Shown here: positions 9,446 to 21,252 of the stretch, in pieces
Layout of the letters: each line of letters starts with the position of its first letter
How positions within the stretch are numbered: the stretch's first letter is position 1
DNA from: Candidatus Pantoea bituminis
GTDB lineage: Bacteria; Pseudomonadota; Gammaproteobacteria; Enterobacterales; Enterobacteriaceae
Assembly: GCF_018842675.1 (NCBI RefSeq)
Contig: NZ_JAGTWO010000004.1
Span: forward strand, 3,100,001-3,164,000
DNA: 64,000 nt
Direction: 5' to 3'
The notes under the pieces: model-generated
The model's database searches: none
What the model was told of the DNA's origin: nothing
The model's input: the letters and a program-made list of their open reading frames with translations, nothing else
Position numbers and translations under genes: made by a program

Positions 9446-10600
9446 TTAATCAGCCTGCTTACGTAAAAACGCAGGAATATCAAGGTAGTCAGGCTCTTTA
9501 TTAGATTGCGCAGTCTGGTCATTAACCACTTTCGCAGCCGGTTTTTGCTCCTGCGGCAACGGCGACATGCCGTGCTGCTGATAGCGATGATCCATAACCG
9601 GTTGGCTGGCAGGCTTATTCGTTACCAGCGTGATTTCAGGACGTTTGTCCATGCCGATACCGGTTGCTACCACGGTGACGCGCAGTTCGTCATTCATTTC
9701 TGGATCTAATGACGTACCAATCACGACGGTTGCGTTGTCAGAGGCGAAGGCGCGGATGGTGTTACCCACGGTTTCGAACTCATCCAGACGCAGGTCAAAG
9801 CCAGCGGTAATGTTAACCAGGACGCCACGAGCGCCAGAAAGGTCGATATCTTCCAGCAGAGGACTGGAAATCGCCATTTCAGCAGCTTCTTCAGCACGAT
9901 CTTCGCCACACGCTACACCTGAGCCCATCATGGCATAACCCATTTCAGACATGACGGTGCGTACGTCAGCAAAGTCGACGTTCATCAGACCCGGACGTGT
10001 AATCAGTTCTGCAATACCCTGAACCGCGCCTTTTAACACATCGTTTGCTGCGCCAAAAGCATCCAGCAATGAAATGCCGCGACCTAGTACTTTCAACAAC
10101 TTGTCGTTAGGAATAGTAATCAGTGAGTCGACATGTTTTGAAAGCTCAGCAATACCCTGCTCGGCAAATGCCATGCGCTTTTTGCCTTCAAAATTGAAGG
10201 GTTTAGTCACCACAGCAACCGTCAGGATACCTAAATCTTTGGCCACTTCAGCCACAACTGGCGCAGCACCGGTACCGGTGCCGCCGCCCATACCGGCAGC
10301 GATAAACACCATGTCTGCCCCTTCCAGCGCAGCACGCAATGCTTCGCGATCTTCCTCTGCGGAGTTGCGGCCCACTTCCGGGTTCGCGCCCGCGCCAAGA
10401 CCTTTGGTAATGTTATTACCGATCTGGATGGTCTGGCCGACTGCTGTTTTACGCAACGCTTGCGCGTCGGTGTTAACAGCGAAGAATTCTACACCTTCGA
10501 TACGCTCGCGTACCATGTGTTCTACGGCGTTACCGCCGCCACCGCCGACGCCGATGACTTTAATCACCGCGTCGTTGGTTAATTCCATAGGTTCAAACAT
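9446..10600 (-). CDS. ftsZ: Cell division GTPase FtsZ
   Basis: Tubulin-like GTPase that forms the Z ring; essential. 384 aa (E. coli 383). The GTP-binding signature GGGTGTG is at about residues 104-110. NTDAQAL and the T7 loop region [11 protein letters not shown] are intact. The variable linker is short and rich in Q/P/K. The C-terminal peptide [14 protein letters not shown], which binds FtsA, ZipA and ZapD, is fully conserved. It follows ftsA by about 70 nt and is the last division gene of the cluster before lpxC. Confidence 0.98.
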   Translation of the reverse strand: MFEPMELTNDAVIKVIGVGGGGGNAVEHMVRERIEGVEFFAVNTDAQALRKTAVGQTIQIGNNITKGLGAGANPEVGRNSAEEDREALRAALEGADMVFIAAGMGGGTGTGAAPVVAEVAKDLGILTVAVVTKPFNFEGKKRMAFAEQGIAELSKHVDSLITIPNDKLLKVLGRGISLLDAFGAANDVLKGAVQGIAELITRPGLMNVDFADVRTVMSEMGYAMMGSGVACGEDRAEEAAEMAISSPLLEDIDLSGARGVLVNITAGFDLRLDEFETVGNTIRAFASDNATVVIGTSLDPEMNDELRVTVVATGIGMDKRPEITLVTNKPASQPVMDHRYQQHGMSPLPQEQKPAAKVVNDQTAQSNKEPDYLDIPAFLRKQAD

Positions 10601-10671
10601 GATTTCTCTCCGTTATGTGCCTGTCGCCTGGAGATCACTAAAAAAACCAGCATGATCTCCTTTATCAAAAA

Positions 10672-11928
10672 TTAAAACTCTTTTTTCAACCAACTATTGA
10701 TGCGCTTGAACCAATTTCCCACCGATGCACGTTTTTCTGTCTCTGCATCGCCATTCATGTGCGACTCTTTGCCGTAATGCAGCAGTCCCACTGCGGTTGA
10801 GTAATATGATTCCTGCGCATAGTCAGTCAAACCAGTGATATTCAGTGGCTGACCAATACGTACCTGCGTATGGAATACGCGTTGCGCACAGGCCGCCAGT
10901 CCTTCAATTTGCGCGGCACCACCTGTTAACACAATACCGGCTGCCAGATGATGTTTCACGCCCTGCTGACGTAATTGTTCCTGTAATTGCAGAATCTCGT
11001 CATTGACCAGATTCAAAAGCTCTGTGTAGCGCGGTTCAATCACCTCGGCCAGCGTTTGGCGCTGCAGACTGCGAGGAGGACGACCACCCACACTGGGTAC
11101 TTCAACATTCTCATCTTTACCTACGATAGAACCCAGCGCACAACCATGCCGGACTTTAATCGCCTCAGCGTCAGTTGGCGGAGTGCCAAAGGCATAGGCG
11201 ATATCGCTGGTCACTACATTCCCTGCATAAGGGATGACTTTGGTATGACGCAACGCGCCACCGGTGTACACCGCGATATCCATTGTACCGCCACCGATAT
11301 CGACAACACAGACCCCTAGCTCACGTTCGTCTTCAGTTAATACTGCAAAACTGGATGCCAATCCGGCAAAAATCAATTGGTCAACTTTCAGGCCACAACG
11401 TTCAACGGCTTTGACAATATTTTTTGCCATGTCGTTATGGCAGGTAATCAGGTGTACTTTTGCCTGCATGCGTACACCAGAAAGTCCAACCGGATTTTTA
11501 ATACCTTCCTGATAATCGATAGCATATTCCTGAGGAATAACGTGCAGGATGCGATGCTCGTCGCGTACGCGAACCGATTTAGCGGTATGCACCACATTTT
11601 CTACATCATCCTGAGTCACTTCCTCTTCGGAAATCGGAACCATCCCGATTTCGTTCTGGCAGCTGATATGTTTGCCCGATAATGCAAGATAGACGGAGGA
11701 GATCTGGCAATCTGCCATCAACTCAGCCTGATCAATGGCGCGCTGAACGCATTTCACCACTGATTCAAGGTCGTTTACGCCACCTTTATCCATGCCGCGG
11801 GACGGGCAACTGCCGACCCCAATAATATTGACCATACCATCGGGCAGAATTTCTCCAACCAGGGCGGCAACCTTTGCGGTGCCAATTTCGAGTCCAACTA
11901 CCAGTTTTCTGTCCGTTGCCTTGATCAT
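10672..11928 (-). CDS. ftsA: Cell division actin homologue FtsA
   Basis: Actin-like ATPase that tethers FtsZ to the membrane and recruits later division proteins. 418 aa (E. coli 420). Phosphate-binding motifs [17 protein letters not shown] near the start and [14 protein letters not shown] near residue 205, and the adenosine motif [12 protein letters not shown] near 335, are present. The C-terminal amphipathic membrane-targeting helix ([13 protein letters not shown]) is intact. The start ATG overlaps the ftsQ stop by 4 nt (ATGA), typical of translational coupling. Confidence 0.98.
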   Translation of the reverse strand: MIKATDRKLVVGLEIGTAKVAALVGEILPDGMVNIIGVGSCPSRGMDKGGVNDLESVVKCVQRAIDQAELMADCQISSVYLALSGKHISCQNEIGMVPISEEEVTQDDVENVVHTAKSVRVRDEHRILHVIPQEYAIDYQEGIKNPVGLSGVRMQAKVHLITCHNDMAKNIVKAVERCGLKVDQLIFAGLASSFAVLTEDERELGVCVVDIGGGTMDIAVYTGGALRHTKVIPYAGNVVTSDIAYAFGTPPTDAEAIKVRHGCALGSIVGKDENVEVPSVGGRPPRSLQRQTLAEVIEPRYTELLNLVNDEILQLQEQLRQQGVKHHLAAGIVLTGGAAQIEGLAACAQRVFHTQVRIGQPLNITGLTDYAQESYYSTAVGLLHYGKESHMNGDAETEKRASVGNWFKRINSWLKKEF

Positions 11929-12770
11929 TGTTGTTTAGCCTGTGCCTGGTTCTGTTGCTGATTACTGTCCTGTGGCTCCATCACTACCGGCGTCCATCCC
12001 ACAGAAGCGCCAGAGTCGTATCGCAGATCGACATAGCTGATACGTTTGCTTTCATTCTGACCTTGCTGCAGTAGCACCGGGTAGAGCTCAATAAAGCGGT
12101 TCAGACGTTTCATGGTGTCGCTGCGTCCCAGTTCAATGCGCACATCATCACTGGTAACCAATTGCCACGAACGCCGCGCCGTCATCGACGCTACCTTCAG
12201 GGTAAACTTCCGGGCTTTCAGCACATCGTCCATGCTGTGGTAGCCCGCCAGCACCTCTTTTTCGCTGCCTTCTGGCCCGTACAACATCGGCATTGTTTCT
12301 TTTCCGATGTGATTCGCCGGTACGCTGAAGGAGACGCCATCCGCGTCTACCATATGTAAATCATTCCAGCGTGCTACCGGCGTGTACTCAGTCAAATGAA
12401 TCTTCAGTTCATCTGGCCACTGTTTACGCACGCTTACCTGCTTAATCCACGGTAGTCGCTCGATTTGCTGCTGCAAGATGTCCACATCCTGCGACATAAA
12501 CGTGCCGGGCGCGCCAAGTGATAAAATTGCCTGGCGAATATCATCGTGGGTGGTGTAATGCGTTTGACCGGTCACCACCAGCTTCGACAGCGGCAAGCGT
12601 GATGAATCATTCATCCACTTCAGTACCACTAGCCCGCCAGAAACCATAATGCCCACAACGATTAGCAAAAATATGATGCCAAAAAGTCGGGCTCCGTTAC
12701 TGCGTCCAGAGCGTACACGCTCTTGCGGTTCACGTTCACGGTTACGTGCATTCATCGCCGCCTGTGACAT
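11925..12770 (-). CDS. ftsQ: Cell division protein FtsQ
   Basis: Bitopic inner-membrane protein linking early and late divisome through the FtsQ-FtsB-FtsL complex. 281 aa from the ATG giving [10 protein letters not shown], as in E. coli; the frame is open for ten more codons upstream, which would overlap ddlB. It has a short cytoplasmic head, one membrane helix near residues 28-48 ([20 protein letters not shown]), a POTRA domain beginning [20 protein letters not shown], then the FtsQ beta domain. The C-terminus is rich in Q/N. ddlB ends 2 nt before it. Confidence 0.96.
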   Translation of the reverse strand: MSQAAMNARNREREPQERVRSGRSNGARLFGIIFLLIVVGIMVSGGLVVLKWMNDSSRLPLSKLVVTGQTHYTTHDDIRQAILSLGAPGTFMSQDVDILQQQIERLPWIKQVSVRKQWPDELKIHLTEYTPVARWNDLHMVDADGVSFSVPANHIGKETMPMLYGPEGSEKEVLAGYHSMDDVLKARKFTLKVASMTARRSWQLVTSDDVRIELGRSDTMKRLNRFIELYPVLLQQGQNESKRISYVDLRYDSGASVGWTPVVMEPQDSNQQQNQAQAKQQ

Positions 12771-12771
12771 A

Positions 12772-13691
12772 TCAGTCGGCCAACTCCACAATACGAGCAA
12801 CCAGCTGCGAGAAGGTCATTCCTGCCTGCTTCGCTGCCATTGGCACGAGACTGTGGCTTGTCATACCTGGTGAGGTGTTAATTTCCAATAGATGGAAACG
12901 ACCTTCACCATCAGCCATTACATCCACGCGTCCCCAGCCGCTACAGCCCAAAGCACGCCAGGCCGCTAACACTAATTGCTGCAGTTCTGCTTCACGATCA
13001 GCACTTAAACCACTCGGGCAGAAGTATTCAGTATCGTCAGAAATGTATTTAGCTTCATAGTCATAGAACTCGCTGGCAGCTTTTATTTGTATCGAAGGCA
13101 AAACGTGCTCGCCCACAATACCTACGGTGTATTCACCGCCGCTTAAAAAAGCCTCAACTAATACATCATTGTCATGTCGAAACGCTTCTTCTAACGCTGC
13201 TGGCAGCGCGCTTAATTCGTTTACGCGACTGATGCCGACGCTCGATCCTTCGCAGCTTGGTTTAACAAATACCGGCAAGCCCAACGCCGCGATCGCCGCA
13301 TAGGTATCTGCGTCAAGACCTGCATCCATTTGCTGACGGGTCAGCCAGACGAAGCGGCCAGAAGGTAAACCTCGGCCCTGCCACAGCAGCTTGGTGCGCA
13401 ATTTGTCCATGGTGATAGCGGATGCCATCACGCCGCTGCCGGTGTAAGGCAGGCCAATAAATTCCAGCACGGCTTGCAGCGTGCCGTCTTCACCACCGCG
13501 ACCATGTAGCGCAATAAACGCTTTGGCGAAGCCCTGATCTTTCAGGTTTAATACCGACACATCACGCGTATCAACAGCGTGCGCATCAATGCCCGCTTCA
13601 CGTAGCCCGGCTAAAACGGCATTGCCTGACATCAGCGAGACTTCACGCTCTGCTGAAGTCCCCCCATTAATACAGCAACTTTCTCAGCCAT
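12772..13691 (-). CDS. ddlB: D-alanine--D-alanine ligase B (frameshifted near the start)
   Basis: ATP-grasp ligase making D-Ala-D-Ala for the peptidoglycan pentapeptide. The ATG at 13691 gives [11 protein letters not shown] and overlaps the murC stop by 8 nt, but that frame hits a stop after some 20 codons. The main frame ([18 protein letters not shown] and on) is one base away. The break is at the G run (C run 13660-13665 on the plus strand): six G where seven, or six plus one base, are needed to read [11 protein letters not shown]. The restored product is 306 aa, exactly the E. coli length. ATP-grasp residues ([23 protein letters not shown]) are intact. Probably a sequencing loss, although a ddlA paralogue elsewhere could tolerate a real one. 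Confidence 0.92.
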
Positions 13692-15159
13692 GACGGTCCT
13701 CCGCTTTGCGTTCCGGTTGCAGTTTGCAGTCCGCTAATTTACGTGCGACTTTGCCCACATTACCTGCGCCTTGTACCAAGATCAGATCGTTACCTGAAAG
13801 CAACGGTGCCAGCATTTCCGGCAGTACATCGTGATCCGGCACTAAAATCGGATCCACTTTGCCACGACCGCGAATGGTCCGACACAGCGCGCGGCTGTCA
13901 GCGCCGGGAATCGGCGTTTCGCCTGCTGCATAAACGTCCAGCATGAGCAAAACATCCACTTGTGACAATACGTTAGCGAAATCGTCGAACAAGTCGCGAG
14001 TACGCGTGTAACGATGTGGCTGAAAAATCATGACCAATTTTTTATCTGGCCAGCCTGCACGCGCAGCCTTGATCGTGGCATCAACTTCAGTGGGATGATG
14101 ACCATAATCGTCCACCAGCATGGCGCTGCCCGCGTGTCCGTTGACCGGCTCAGTGGAGTACTCGCCTAATAAATCAAAGCGACGACCGGTACCCTGAAAA
14201 CTTTCCAGCGCAGCCAGAATAGCGTTGTCTTCAACGCCCTCTTCACTTGCAACCGCCACAGCTGCGGCTGCGTTGAGCGCATTATGACGACCCGGTGCAT
14301 TCAACGTGATTTGCAAGCGCGGCTTGTCCTGGCGTACTAAGGTGAAATGCCCTTGTGCTCCACGTTGTTCATAATTTTCAATGCGAAAATCAGCATCATC
14401 ACTGAACCCGTAGGTCGTAATTTGACGTCCTACACGGGGTAACAGGTCGCGAATAACGACGTCATCAATACACATCACTGCACGACCGTAAAACGGCAGG
14501 TTATGCAGAAAATTAATAAAAGTTTGTTTCAAATTCTCGAAGTCGCCCTGATAGGTATCCATATGATCGGCTTCGATATTGGTCACAATGGCAACCATGG
14601 GTTGCAGATGTAAAAACGACGCATCGCTTTCATCTGCTTCTGCAATCAAGTAACGGCTGCTACCCAAACGCGCATGCGTTCCGGCTGCTTTAACTAATCC
14701 GCCATTGACGAAAGTAGGATCCAATCCGCCTTCGGCATAAATGCTTGATACCATTGCTGTGGTTGTGGTTTTGCCGTGCGTACCCGCTACAGCAATGCCA
14801 TGACGAAAACGCATCAGTTCAGCCAGCATTTCAGCACGGCGAATCACGGGGATGCGCTGTTCACGGGCAGCAATCAGCTCTGGATTATCCTGAGATACCG
14901 CGCTGGAGACCACGACGACGCTGGCATCAGTCACGTTTTCCGGGCGATGATTAAAATAGATGGTTGCACCCAGCGCAGCCAGATTCTGCGTAACCGGGTT
15001 CGGCGCCAGATCAGAACCGCTGATATGGTAGCCTTCATTTGCTAACACTTCGGCAATACCGCCCATGCCAGCACCGCCGATGCCGACAAAATGGATGTGC
15101 CGGACGCGACGCATCTCGGGCACTATAGAACGCAGTTTTGCCAATTGTTGTGTATTCAT
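13684..15159 (-). CDS. murC: UDP-N-acetylmuramate--L-alanine ligase
   Basis: Mur ligase adding L-Ala to UDP-MurNAc. 491 aa, the E. coli length, from [19 protein letters not shown]; three more upstream codons are open but not conserved. The N-terminal Rossmann-like [14 protein letters not shown], the ATP loop [12 protein letters not shown] near residue 125 and the C-terminal [18 protein letters not shown] are all present. Between murG and ddlB; its stop overlaps the ddlB start. Confidence 0.98.
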   Translation of the reverse strand: MNTQQLAKLRSIVPEMRRVRHIHFVGIGGAGMGGIAEVLANEGYHISGSDLAPNPVTQNLAALGATIYFNHRPENVTDASVVVVSSAVSQDNPELIAAREQRIPVIRRAEMLAELMRFRHGIAVAGTHGKTTTTAMVSSIYAEGGLDPTFVNGGLVKAAGTHARLGSSRYLIAEADESDASFLHLQPMVAIVTNIEADHMDTYQGDFENLKQTFINFLHNLPFYGRAVMCIDDVVIRDLLPRVGRQITTYGFSDDADFRIENYEQRGAQGHFTLVRQDKPRLQITLNAPGRHNALNAAAAVAVASEEGVEDNAILAALESFQGTGRRFDLLGEYSTEPVNGHAGSAMLVDDYGHHPTEVDATIKAARAGWPDKKLVMIFQPHRYTRTRDLFDDFANVLSQVDVLLMLDVYAAGETPIPGADSRALCRTIRGRGKVDPILVPDHDVLPEMLAPLLSGNDLILVQGAGNVGKVARKLADCKLQPERKAEDRHG

Positions 15160-15229
15160 CGCTCTCAATTACCTGCTATTTCAGTTTGTGCTCAGCATGA
15201 GCACAGGTCAGCCGAGCTGACCGGATTCA

Positions 15230-16288
15230 TTACTTTGCGGCGCGAGCCACTTCCAGCGCGACCCGATCGGTCGCATCGGGAATCGCCACCTGACGCGCTT
15301 TTTCAGCCATCGTCAGCAATGTTTGGCGATCCCAGTGGCGCAGCGTGTCCGCTACAGCATCCGCAGTAAATTGCGGCTGCTCAAAAATTTTCGCCGCGCC
15401 CGCTTTTTCTAGCGGTAACGCGTTCCAGTATTGCTGGCGATCTTTATGCTGAAACGGCACAAAAATGGCGGGCAATCCTGCCGCTGCTATTTCGCTAACG
15501 GTTAAAGCACCAGAACGACAGACCACCACATCAGCCCACGCATAGGCGGCAGCCATATCATCAATAAACTCAGTGACCTTGTGCTGCGTTTGCCCCACTT
15601 TTACGTAGGCTTGTTGTACGTCAGGCAAACCACCTTTACCGGTTTGATGCCAAATTGTAATCTGCTCGCCCAGTTCGGCAGCCACTTCTGGCATTGTCTG
15701 GTTCAAAATACGTGCGCCCTGACTGCCACCAATCACTAAAACGCGAACCGGGCCGTTCCGATTGGCTAAACGTGCAATCGGTAAAGGCAAAGCCAATACA
15801 TCGGTACGCACCGGATTTCCCACCACGTCCGCTTTAGGGAATGCACCCGGAAAAGCCTGCATTACTTTGGTGGCGATTTTTGCCAACCATTTATTGGTCA
15901 ATCCAGCGATGCCATTTTGCTCATGCAATACCACCGGGATTCCGCAACTCCACGCCGCTAAACCGCCAGGCCCGGAGACGTAACCGCCCATCCCGAGTAC
16001 CACATCCGGCTGCCAGGCTTTAATAATGGCCCGCGCCTGGCGCCATGCATTGAAAATACGCATGGGTGCCAGCAACTGAGCTTTAATGCCCTTACCACGC
16101 AATCCGCTAATCTGGATAAAATCAATCTCGATGCCATGCTTCGGCACTAAATCGGCTTCCATGCGATCCGCGGTGCCTAACCAACGCACCTGCCAACCCT
16201 GCTCCATCAGATGATGGGCGACAGCCAGACCGGGGAATACATGCCCGCCAGTCCCGCCTGCCATAACCATCAATCGTTTACCACTCAT
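15230..16288 (-). CDS. murG: Lipid II synthase MurG
   Basis: Membrane-associated glycosyltransferase (GT28) transferring GlcNAc from UDP-GlcNAc to lipid I. 352 aa (E. coli 355). The N-terminal glycine loop [14 protein letters not shown], the second G-loop [11 protein letters not shown] near residue 190, and the UDP-GlcNAc segment [20 protein letters not shown] near 260-280 are visible. The start codon overlaps the ftsW stop (ATGA). A 70-nt gap separates it from murC. Confidence 0.97.
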   Translation of the reverse strand: MSGKRLMVMAGGTGGHVFPGLAVAHHLMEQGWQVRWLGTADRMEADLVPKHGIEIDFIQISGLRGKGIKAQLLAPMRIFNAWRQARAIIKAWQPDVVLGMGGYVSGPGGLAAWSCGIPVVLHEQNGIAGLTNKWLAKIATKVMQAFPGAFPKADVVGNPVRTDVLALPLPIARLANRNGPVRVLVIGGSQGARILNQTMPEVAAELGEQITIWHQTGKGGLPDVQQAYVKVGQTQHKVTEFIDDMAAAYAWADVVVCRSGALTVSEIAAAGLPAIFVPFQHKDRQQYWNALPLEKAGAAKIFEQPQFTADAVADTLRHWDRQTLLTMAEKARQVAIPDATDRVALEVARAAK

Positions 16289-17499
16289 CGACCACCTCGG
16301 GTAAACGCCTGCGCTTTCGCCAGACGCGTTTCATAATCTATGCGCAACAAGAAGACGATGGCCGTTGACATGATGATCAAACTGGAGCCGCCGTAACTGA
16401 TCAGCGGTAAGGTCAAGCCTTTGGTAGGCAACATGCCCGCTGCAGCACCGACATTTACCAAAGCCTGAAAGCTAAACCACACGCCAATTGAACAGGCTAA
16501 AAAGCCGGAAAAGCGTTGATCAAGCTCCAGAGCGCGGCGTCCAATCGACATTGCGCGAAAAGCGACGAAGAATACCATTAACAATGCTAAAACCACACCG
16601 ATGTAGCCGAGTTCTTCACCGATAATCGAGAAAATAAAGTCGGTATGGGCTTCGGGCAAATACTCCAGTTTTTGCACTGAATTTCCCAAGCCTTGCCCCC
16701 AGAACTCACCGCGACCAAATGCCATCAGCGACTGGGTTAACTGGTATCCGCTACCGAACGGATCTTCCCACGGATCCCAGAAAGAGGTCACACGCCGCAT
16801 ACGGTAAGGTTCGGCAATGACCAACAGCACCACGGCGAAAATGCCGGAACCGATAATCGCCAGGAACTGCCACAGTTTGGCTCCCGCCAGAAACAGCATT
16901 GCCAGCGTCGTTACAAACAATACAACCACCGTTCCGAGGTCAGGCTGCGCCAAAAGCAAGACGGCCAAAATCACCATCACGCCCATCGGCTTACAGAAAC
17001 CCCAAAAGTTGTTACGTACTTCTTCAACTTTTCGCACCAGATAGCTGGCGAGGTAGCAGAACAGCGTCAACTTAGATAACTCAGCTGGCTGAATACGCAG
17101 CGGGCCTAGAGCAATCCAGCGCGATGCACCGTTTACCGAGCTACCGACGACTAATACGATCAGCAGCATCGCTACTGATGTCATTAACATGATGTTGCTG
17201 TAGCGCTGCCAAAAATCCATCGGCACGCGCAACGTCACCAAGGCGATACCCAAAGCCAATAAGATGTAAAACGCGTCGCGCTTTGCGAAGTAAAACGGGT
17301 CTTCATTGAGGCGCTGGCCCACCGGCATTGATGCCGATGTCACCATGACAAAGCCGATAACCGCCAAACCAAAAGTCAGCCACAGCAAGGTACGGTCATA
17401 CAACACCAGCGAAGTGTCGTCGCTTTCACGCGATCCCATCACCCAATCTTTCAAGCGGCTTGAGAAGTAACTGGCCAAACCTGCGCCTGGAATATTCAT
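16285..17499 (-). CDS. ftsW: Septal peptidoglycan polymerase FtsW
   Basis: SEDS-family glycosyltransferase that polymerises lipid II at the septum with FtsI. 404 aa (E. coli 414), about ten membrane helices. Conserved SEDS features include the essential-Asp region around [28 protein letters not shown], and the C-terminal [19 protein letters not shown]. It overlaps murD by 1 nt and murG by 4 nt. A long hydrophilic N-terminus is expected in this family. Confidence 0.97.
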   Translation of the reverse strand: MNIPGAGLASYFSSRLKDWVMGSRESDDTSLVLYDRTLLWLTFGLAVIGFVMVTSASMPVGQRLNEDPFYFAKRDAFYILLALGIALVTLRVPMDFWQRYSNIMLMTSVAMLLIVLVVGSSVNGASRWIALGPLRIQPAELSKLTLFCYLASYLVRKVEEVRNNFWGFCKPMGVMVILAVLLLAQPDLGTVVVLFVTTLAMLFLAGAKLWQFLAIIGSGIFAVVLLVIAEPYRMRRVTSFWDPWEDPFGSGYQLTQSLMAFGRGEFWGQGLGNSVQKLEYLPEAHTDFIFSIIGEELGYIGVVLALLMVFFVAFRAMSIGRRALELDQRFSGFLACSIGVWFSFQALVNVGAAAGMLPTKGLTLPLISYGGSSLIIMSTAIVFLLRIDYETRLAKAQAFTRGGR

Positions 17500-18815
17500 C
17501 AGCTCAGCTCCTTCGCCAGTTGTGCAAACGCGTCACCGCGTTGCTCAAAGTTGCGAAACTGATCGAGGCTGGCGCATGCTGGCGATAGCAGTACCATGTC
17601 ACCAGGCTGAACCTGCGCAGCAATTTGCGTCATCGCCTGCTGCATGGTTTCAGTGCGTACCGACACGTCAGGGCGCAACGCGGCTAACGCATCGCCATCG
17701 CGACCAAAGCAGAACAGCCGTAAATTGTCGCCTTGTAGATAACGTGCCAGCGGCGTGAAATCTGCCGACTTGCCATCACCGCCCAGCAACAGCCACAAGC
17801 GCCCGGTCACTATCAACCCTTTCAACGCCGCTTCGGTACTACCAACGTTGGTGGCTTTAGAATCGTTAATCCAGCGTACGCCGTTATGTTCATGCACCAG
17901 CTGGAAGCGATGCGCTAACCCGCTATAAGCGGTCAGAGCCGCCAGGCTGGTGGCGCGTGGTAAACCTACGGCATCCGCCAGCGCCAGTGCAGCCAGCGCG
18001 TTGGTGTAGTTATGCTGACCCACCAGTTTCATTTCATCGGTATTCAGTACTTTTTCGCCTTTCACCCGCAACCAGATGCTGCCCTGCTGCTTGTTCAGGT
18101 GATAATCCCCAATATCGATACCAAAACTGACGCAGCGTGTATCTGCACCGCGCACCGGCATGGTTAATCCATCATCTGCATTCACCACACATACCTGCGC
18201 ATTCTCATAGATACGCAGCTTGGCGGCGCGGTATTGCTGCATGCCCAACGGATAACGATCCATATGATCTTCCGTCACGTTGAGAATGGTTGCGGCTGCC
18301 GCTCTCAGGCTGTGCGTGGTTTCCAGCTGAAAGCTGGAGAGTTCCAGCACATAAAGTTGTGCAGGTGATTTCAACAAACTCAGCGCAGGCAAACCGATAT
18401 TGCCGCCAACGCCAACTTGCCAACCGGCGGCTTTTGCCATTTCACCGACCAGCGTAGTGACGGTACTTTTGCCGTTAGAACCGGTGATCGCCACAATAGG
18501 TGCCTGCGCTTCTCGGCAGAACAGTTCAATATCACCCACGATTTCGATACCCGCATCAGCAGCTTCGCTTAAAGCAGGATGCGACAGTGCAATTCCGGGG
18601 CTGGCAACTATCAGATCGGCCGCGAGCAGCCAATCGATATTGATGCCGCCGACATAGCGCTCGACCTGTGCGGGAACCTGGTTGAGGCCGGGCGGCGATA
18701 TACGGGTATCCATCACGCGCGGTGTAACACCCTGCGTTAAAAAGAAATCAACACAGGAAAGCCCGGTCAGGCCTAACCCGATAATGACGACTTTCCTGCC
18801 CCGATAGTCAGCCAT
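17499..18815 (-). CDS. murD: UDP-N-acetylmuramoyl-L-alanine--D-glutamate ligase
   Basis: Mur ligase adding D-Glu. 438 aa from the ATG giving [18 protein letters not shown]; the frame is open upstream by 30 codons into mraY, which I reject because the conserved start lies 2 nt after the mraY stop. The ATP loop [13 protein letters not shown] is near residue 110. [10 protein letters not shown] and the C-terminal GGDGKSADF and [19 protein letters not shown] (nucleotide and substrate domain) are intact. Confidence 0.97.
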   Translation of the reverse strand: MADYRGRKVVIIGLGLTGLSCVDFFLTQGVTPRVMDTRISPPGLNQVPAQVERYVGGINIDWLLAADLIVASPGIALSHPALSEAADAGIEIVGDIELFCREAQAPIVAITGSNGKSTVTTLVGEMAKAAGWQVGVGGNIGLPALSLLKSPAQLYVLELSSFQLETTHSLRAAAATILNVTEDHMDRYPLGMQQYRAAKLRIYENAQVCVVNADDGLTMPVRGADTRCVSFGIDIGDYHLNKQQGSIWLRVKGEKVLNTDEMKLVGQHNYTNALAALALADAVGLPRATSLAALTAYSGLAHRFQLVHEHNGVRWINDSKATNVGSTEAALKGLIVTGRLWLLLGGDGKSADFTPLARYLQGDNLRLFCFGRDGDALAALRPDVSVRTETMQQAMTQIAAQVQPGDMVLLSPACASLDQFRNFEQRGDAFAQLAKELS

Positions 18816-18817
18816 AA

Positions 18818-19900
18818 TTAACGTACCTTCAGCGTGGCCAGGCCAATCAGCACTAGCATCAGCGAAATAATCCAGAAGCGCACGATGACGCGCGGCTCCG
18901 GCCACCCTTTCAATTCATAGTGATGATGGATCGGCGCCATGCGAAAAATACGCTGGCCGCGCAGCTTGAACGATCCCACCTGCAGAATTACCGACAGCGT
19001 TTCAACCACAAACACGCCGCCCATGATCACCAGCAAGAACTCCTGACGCAGCAGCACCGCAATCGTGCCCAGCGCACCGCCCAAAGCCAGTGAACCGACA
19101 TCGCCCATAAAGACCTGCGCCGGATAAGTGTTGAACCATAAAAAGCCCAACCCAGCGCCGACAATCGCGGTGCAGACAATCACCAGTTCGCCTGCGTGGC
19201 GAAGATAAGGAATATGCAAATACTCAGCAAACTTCACGTTACCGGTCGCCCAGGCTACCAACGCGAAACCGGCAGCAACAAAGACGGTGGGCATAATTGC
19301 CAGGCCATCCAGACCATCGGTTAAATTCACTGCATTGCCGGTTCCGACAATCACGAAATACGCCAGCAGAATATAAAACAAGCCCAACTGCGGCATAATG
19401 TCTTTGAAGAACGGCACCACCAGCTGCGTCGCTGGCGTATCTTTACCCGCCAGAAACAGGGCGAAGGCGACACCCAGTGAGATCACCGACATCCAAAAAT
19501 ACTTCCAGCGAGCAATCAGACCTTTAGTATCTTTGCGCACCACTTTGCGGTAATCATCAACAAAGCCGATGACGCCAAACCCTACCAGCACCACCAATAC
19601 GCACCAGACATAAGGATTGGATGGATACGCCCACATCAATACTGAAATAGTGATGGACGTAAGAATCATGATCCCGCCCATGGTGGGCGTGCCGCGCTTG
19701 CTAAAATGCGACTCAGGACCATCGTTACGAACGACCTGACCAATCTGCAATTTTTGTAGCCAGGCAATCAGACGCGGCCCCATATAAAGAGAGATAAACA
19801 AGGCGGTCAGCAGGCTGACAATGGCGCGAAACGTCAAGTACGAAAAGACGTTAAAGCCGGAATAAAATGCGACCAAATGCTCGGCCAGCCAAACTAACAT
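18818..19900 (-). CDS. mraY: Phospho-N-acetylmuramoyl-pentapeptide transferase MraY
   Basis: Integral membrane transferase forming lipid I from UDP-MurNAc-pentapeptide and undecaprenyl phosphate. 360 aa, as in E. coli; ten membrane helices expected. Conserved signature elements are GTPTMGG (residues about 69-75), GFVDDYRK (114-121) with the Asp pair, [10 protein letters not shown] and the histidine cluster [11 protein letters not shown] near 322. Start overlaps the murF stop by 7 nt. Confidence 0.98.
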   Translation of the reverse strand: MLVWLAEHLVAFYSGFNVFSYLTFRAIVSLLTALFISLYMGPRLIAWLQKLQIGQVVRNDGPESHFSKRGTPTMGGIMILTSITISVLMWAYPSNPYVWCVLVVLVGFGVIGFVDDYRKVVRKDTKGLIARWKYFWMSVISLGVAFALFLAGKDTPATQLVVPFFKDIMPQLGLFYILLAYFVIVGTGNAVNLTDGLDGLAIMPTVFVAAGFALVAWATGNVKFAEYLHIPYLRHAGELVIVCTAIVGAGLGFLWFNTYPAQVFMGDVGSLALGGALGTIAVLLRQEFLLVIMGGVFVVETLSVILQVGSFKLRGQRIFRMAPIHHHYELKGWPEPRVIVRFWIISLMLVLIGLATLKVR

Positions 19901-21252
19901 GTTCCTTTCTCCTGTAAGCTCTGTACTACCTGCTCCATGGCGGCACTACGCGAACCTTTAATCAAGACCGTAATTTCTGTGTGTTCGGACAACAGCGAGC
20001 GTAAACGTTCAGTCAACGCGGCTTTATCGCTGAAATGTTCGCCAACTTCGCTGCTTTCACTAATGAGGTGACTGATTTTTCCGGTGCTTAATACGCGGTC
20101 AATTCCTGCAGCTTTAGCCGCATGTCCGACTTCACGATGGCACTGTTCTGCTTCATGACCCAGTTCCGCCATATCACCCACCACCATCACGCGATAACCC
20201 GGCATTTCACCCAGTACCTGCGCAGCAGCAGTCATTGAGCCGACGTTCGCGTTGTAGCTGTCATCCAGCAATAACTTGCTTGGTGATAAGCGGATCGGGA
20301 ACAGGCGTCCAGGAACAGACTTGAGTGTTTTAAGGCCGAGCTGAATTGCGCTTAGCGGCGCGTCTACTGAAAGAGTCAGCGCAGCGGCGGCCAGCGCGTT
20401 AGCAATATTGTGGCGGCCAGGCAGCGGCAGCGTGATGGCGATATTGCCACGCGGCGTATGCATAGTGAAGTGCGTGCCATCTTGCCCTACAGTGATATCG
20501 CTGGCAGAGAAATCACACTCTTTGGCTTGAGGCGAAAAACGCCAAACCGTTTTACCGTGCAGGTGTTGTTGCCAGTGCGGCCAGTCGTTGCTGTCGGCAT
20601 TGAGAATGGCGGTACCGTGGGCAGGTAAGCCTAAGAAAATTTCACCTTTGGCTTTAGCGACTCCATCCAAAGATCCAAAGCCTTCGAGATGCGCAGCGGC
20701 AAGGTTATTGACCAAAGCCGTTTCAGGGCGAACCAGCTCGGTAGTGTAAGCAATCTCACCCTGATGGTTAGCACCTAATTCAATCACCGCATATTGATGT
20801 TCAGCGGTCAGGCGCAGCAGCGTCATCGGCACGCCGAAATCATTATTCAGATTCCCTGCGGTATAAAGTGTTTCACCACACTGACGCAAAATAGCCGCAG
20901 TCATCTCTTTGACTGAGGTTTTACCGGAAGAGCCGGTTAACGCGACAACGCGCGCTTTCGCCTGTTGACGCACCCACGCGGCTAACTTGCCAAACGCCAA
21001 ACGTGTGTCATCAACCACCACTTGTGGTACAGCGACGGGTAAATGTTTGCTCACCAATAAGGCCAGCGCGCCGCTGGCAATTGCCTCACCGACAAAGTCA
21101 TGTGCATCAAAGCGTTCGCCGACGATGGCAATAAACAGACAGCCTGCCGTGACTTTGCGGGTATCGGTGGTCACCTCATTCAGCGTTAAATCGCTGCCAT
21201 ATAGCGTACCACCTGTGATCTCTGCCAAAGTGCTTAAGGAAACCGGGATCAT
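19894..21252 (-). CDS. murF: UDP-MurNAc-tripeptide--D-Ala-D-Ala ligase
   Basis: Mur ligase that completes the pentapeptide by adding D-Ala-D-Ala, the product of DdlB encoded in the same cluster. 452 aa, the E. coli length. The ATP loop [16 protein letters not shown] is near residue 106. [28 protein letters not shown] and the C-terminal [16 protein letters not shown] are fully conserved. The ATG overlaps the restored murE stop (ATGA). Confidence 0.97.
   Translation of the reverse strand: MIPVSLSTLAEITGGTLYGSDLTLNEVTTDTRKVTAGCLFIAIVGERFDAHDFVGEAIASGALALLVSKHLPVAVPQVVVDDTRLAFGKLAAWVRQQAKARVVALTGSSGKTSVKEMTAAILRQCGETLYTAGNLNNDFGVPMTLLRLTAEHQYAVIELGANHQGEIAYTTELVRPETALVNNLAAAHLEGFGSLDGVAKAKGEIFLGLPAHGTAILNADSNDWPHWQQHLHGKTVWRFSPQAKECDFSASDITVGQDGTHFTMHTPRGNIAITLPLPGRHNIANALAAAALTLSVDAPLSAIQLGLKTLKSVPGRLFPIRLSPSKLLLDDSYNANVGSMTAAAQVLGEMPGYRVMVVGDMAELGHEAEQCHREVGHAAKAAGIDRVLSTGKISHLISESSEVGEHFSDKAALTERLRSLLSEHTEITVLIKGSRSAAMEQVVQSLQEKGTC

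Noticed and set aside
10074..10655. 193-codon frame opposite ftsZ
   Set aside because: Antisense shadow of ftsZ rich in Pro/Ser/Thr, as usual for the complement of a conserved coding frame.
13684..13691. Programmed ribosomal frameshifting as explanation for the homopolymer breaks
   Set aside because: Affected genes are unrelated, none is known for frameshifting, no stimulatory structures were noticed, and lengths are restored simply by one base.
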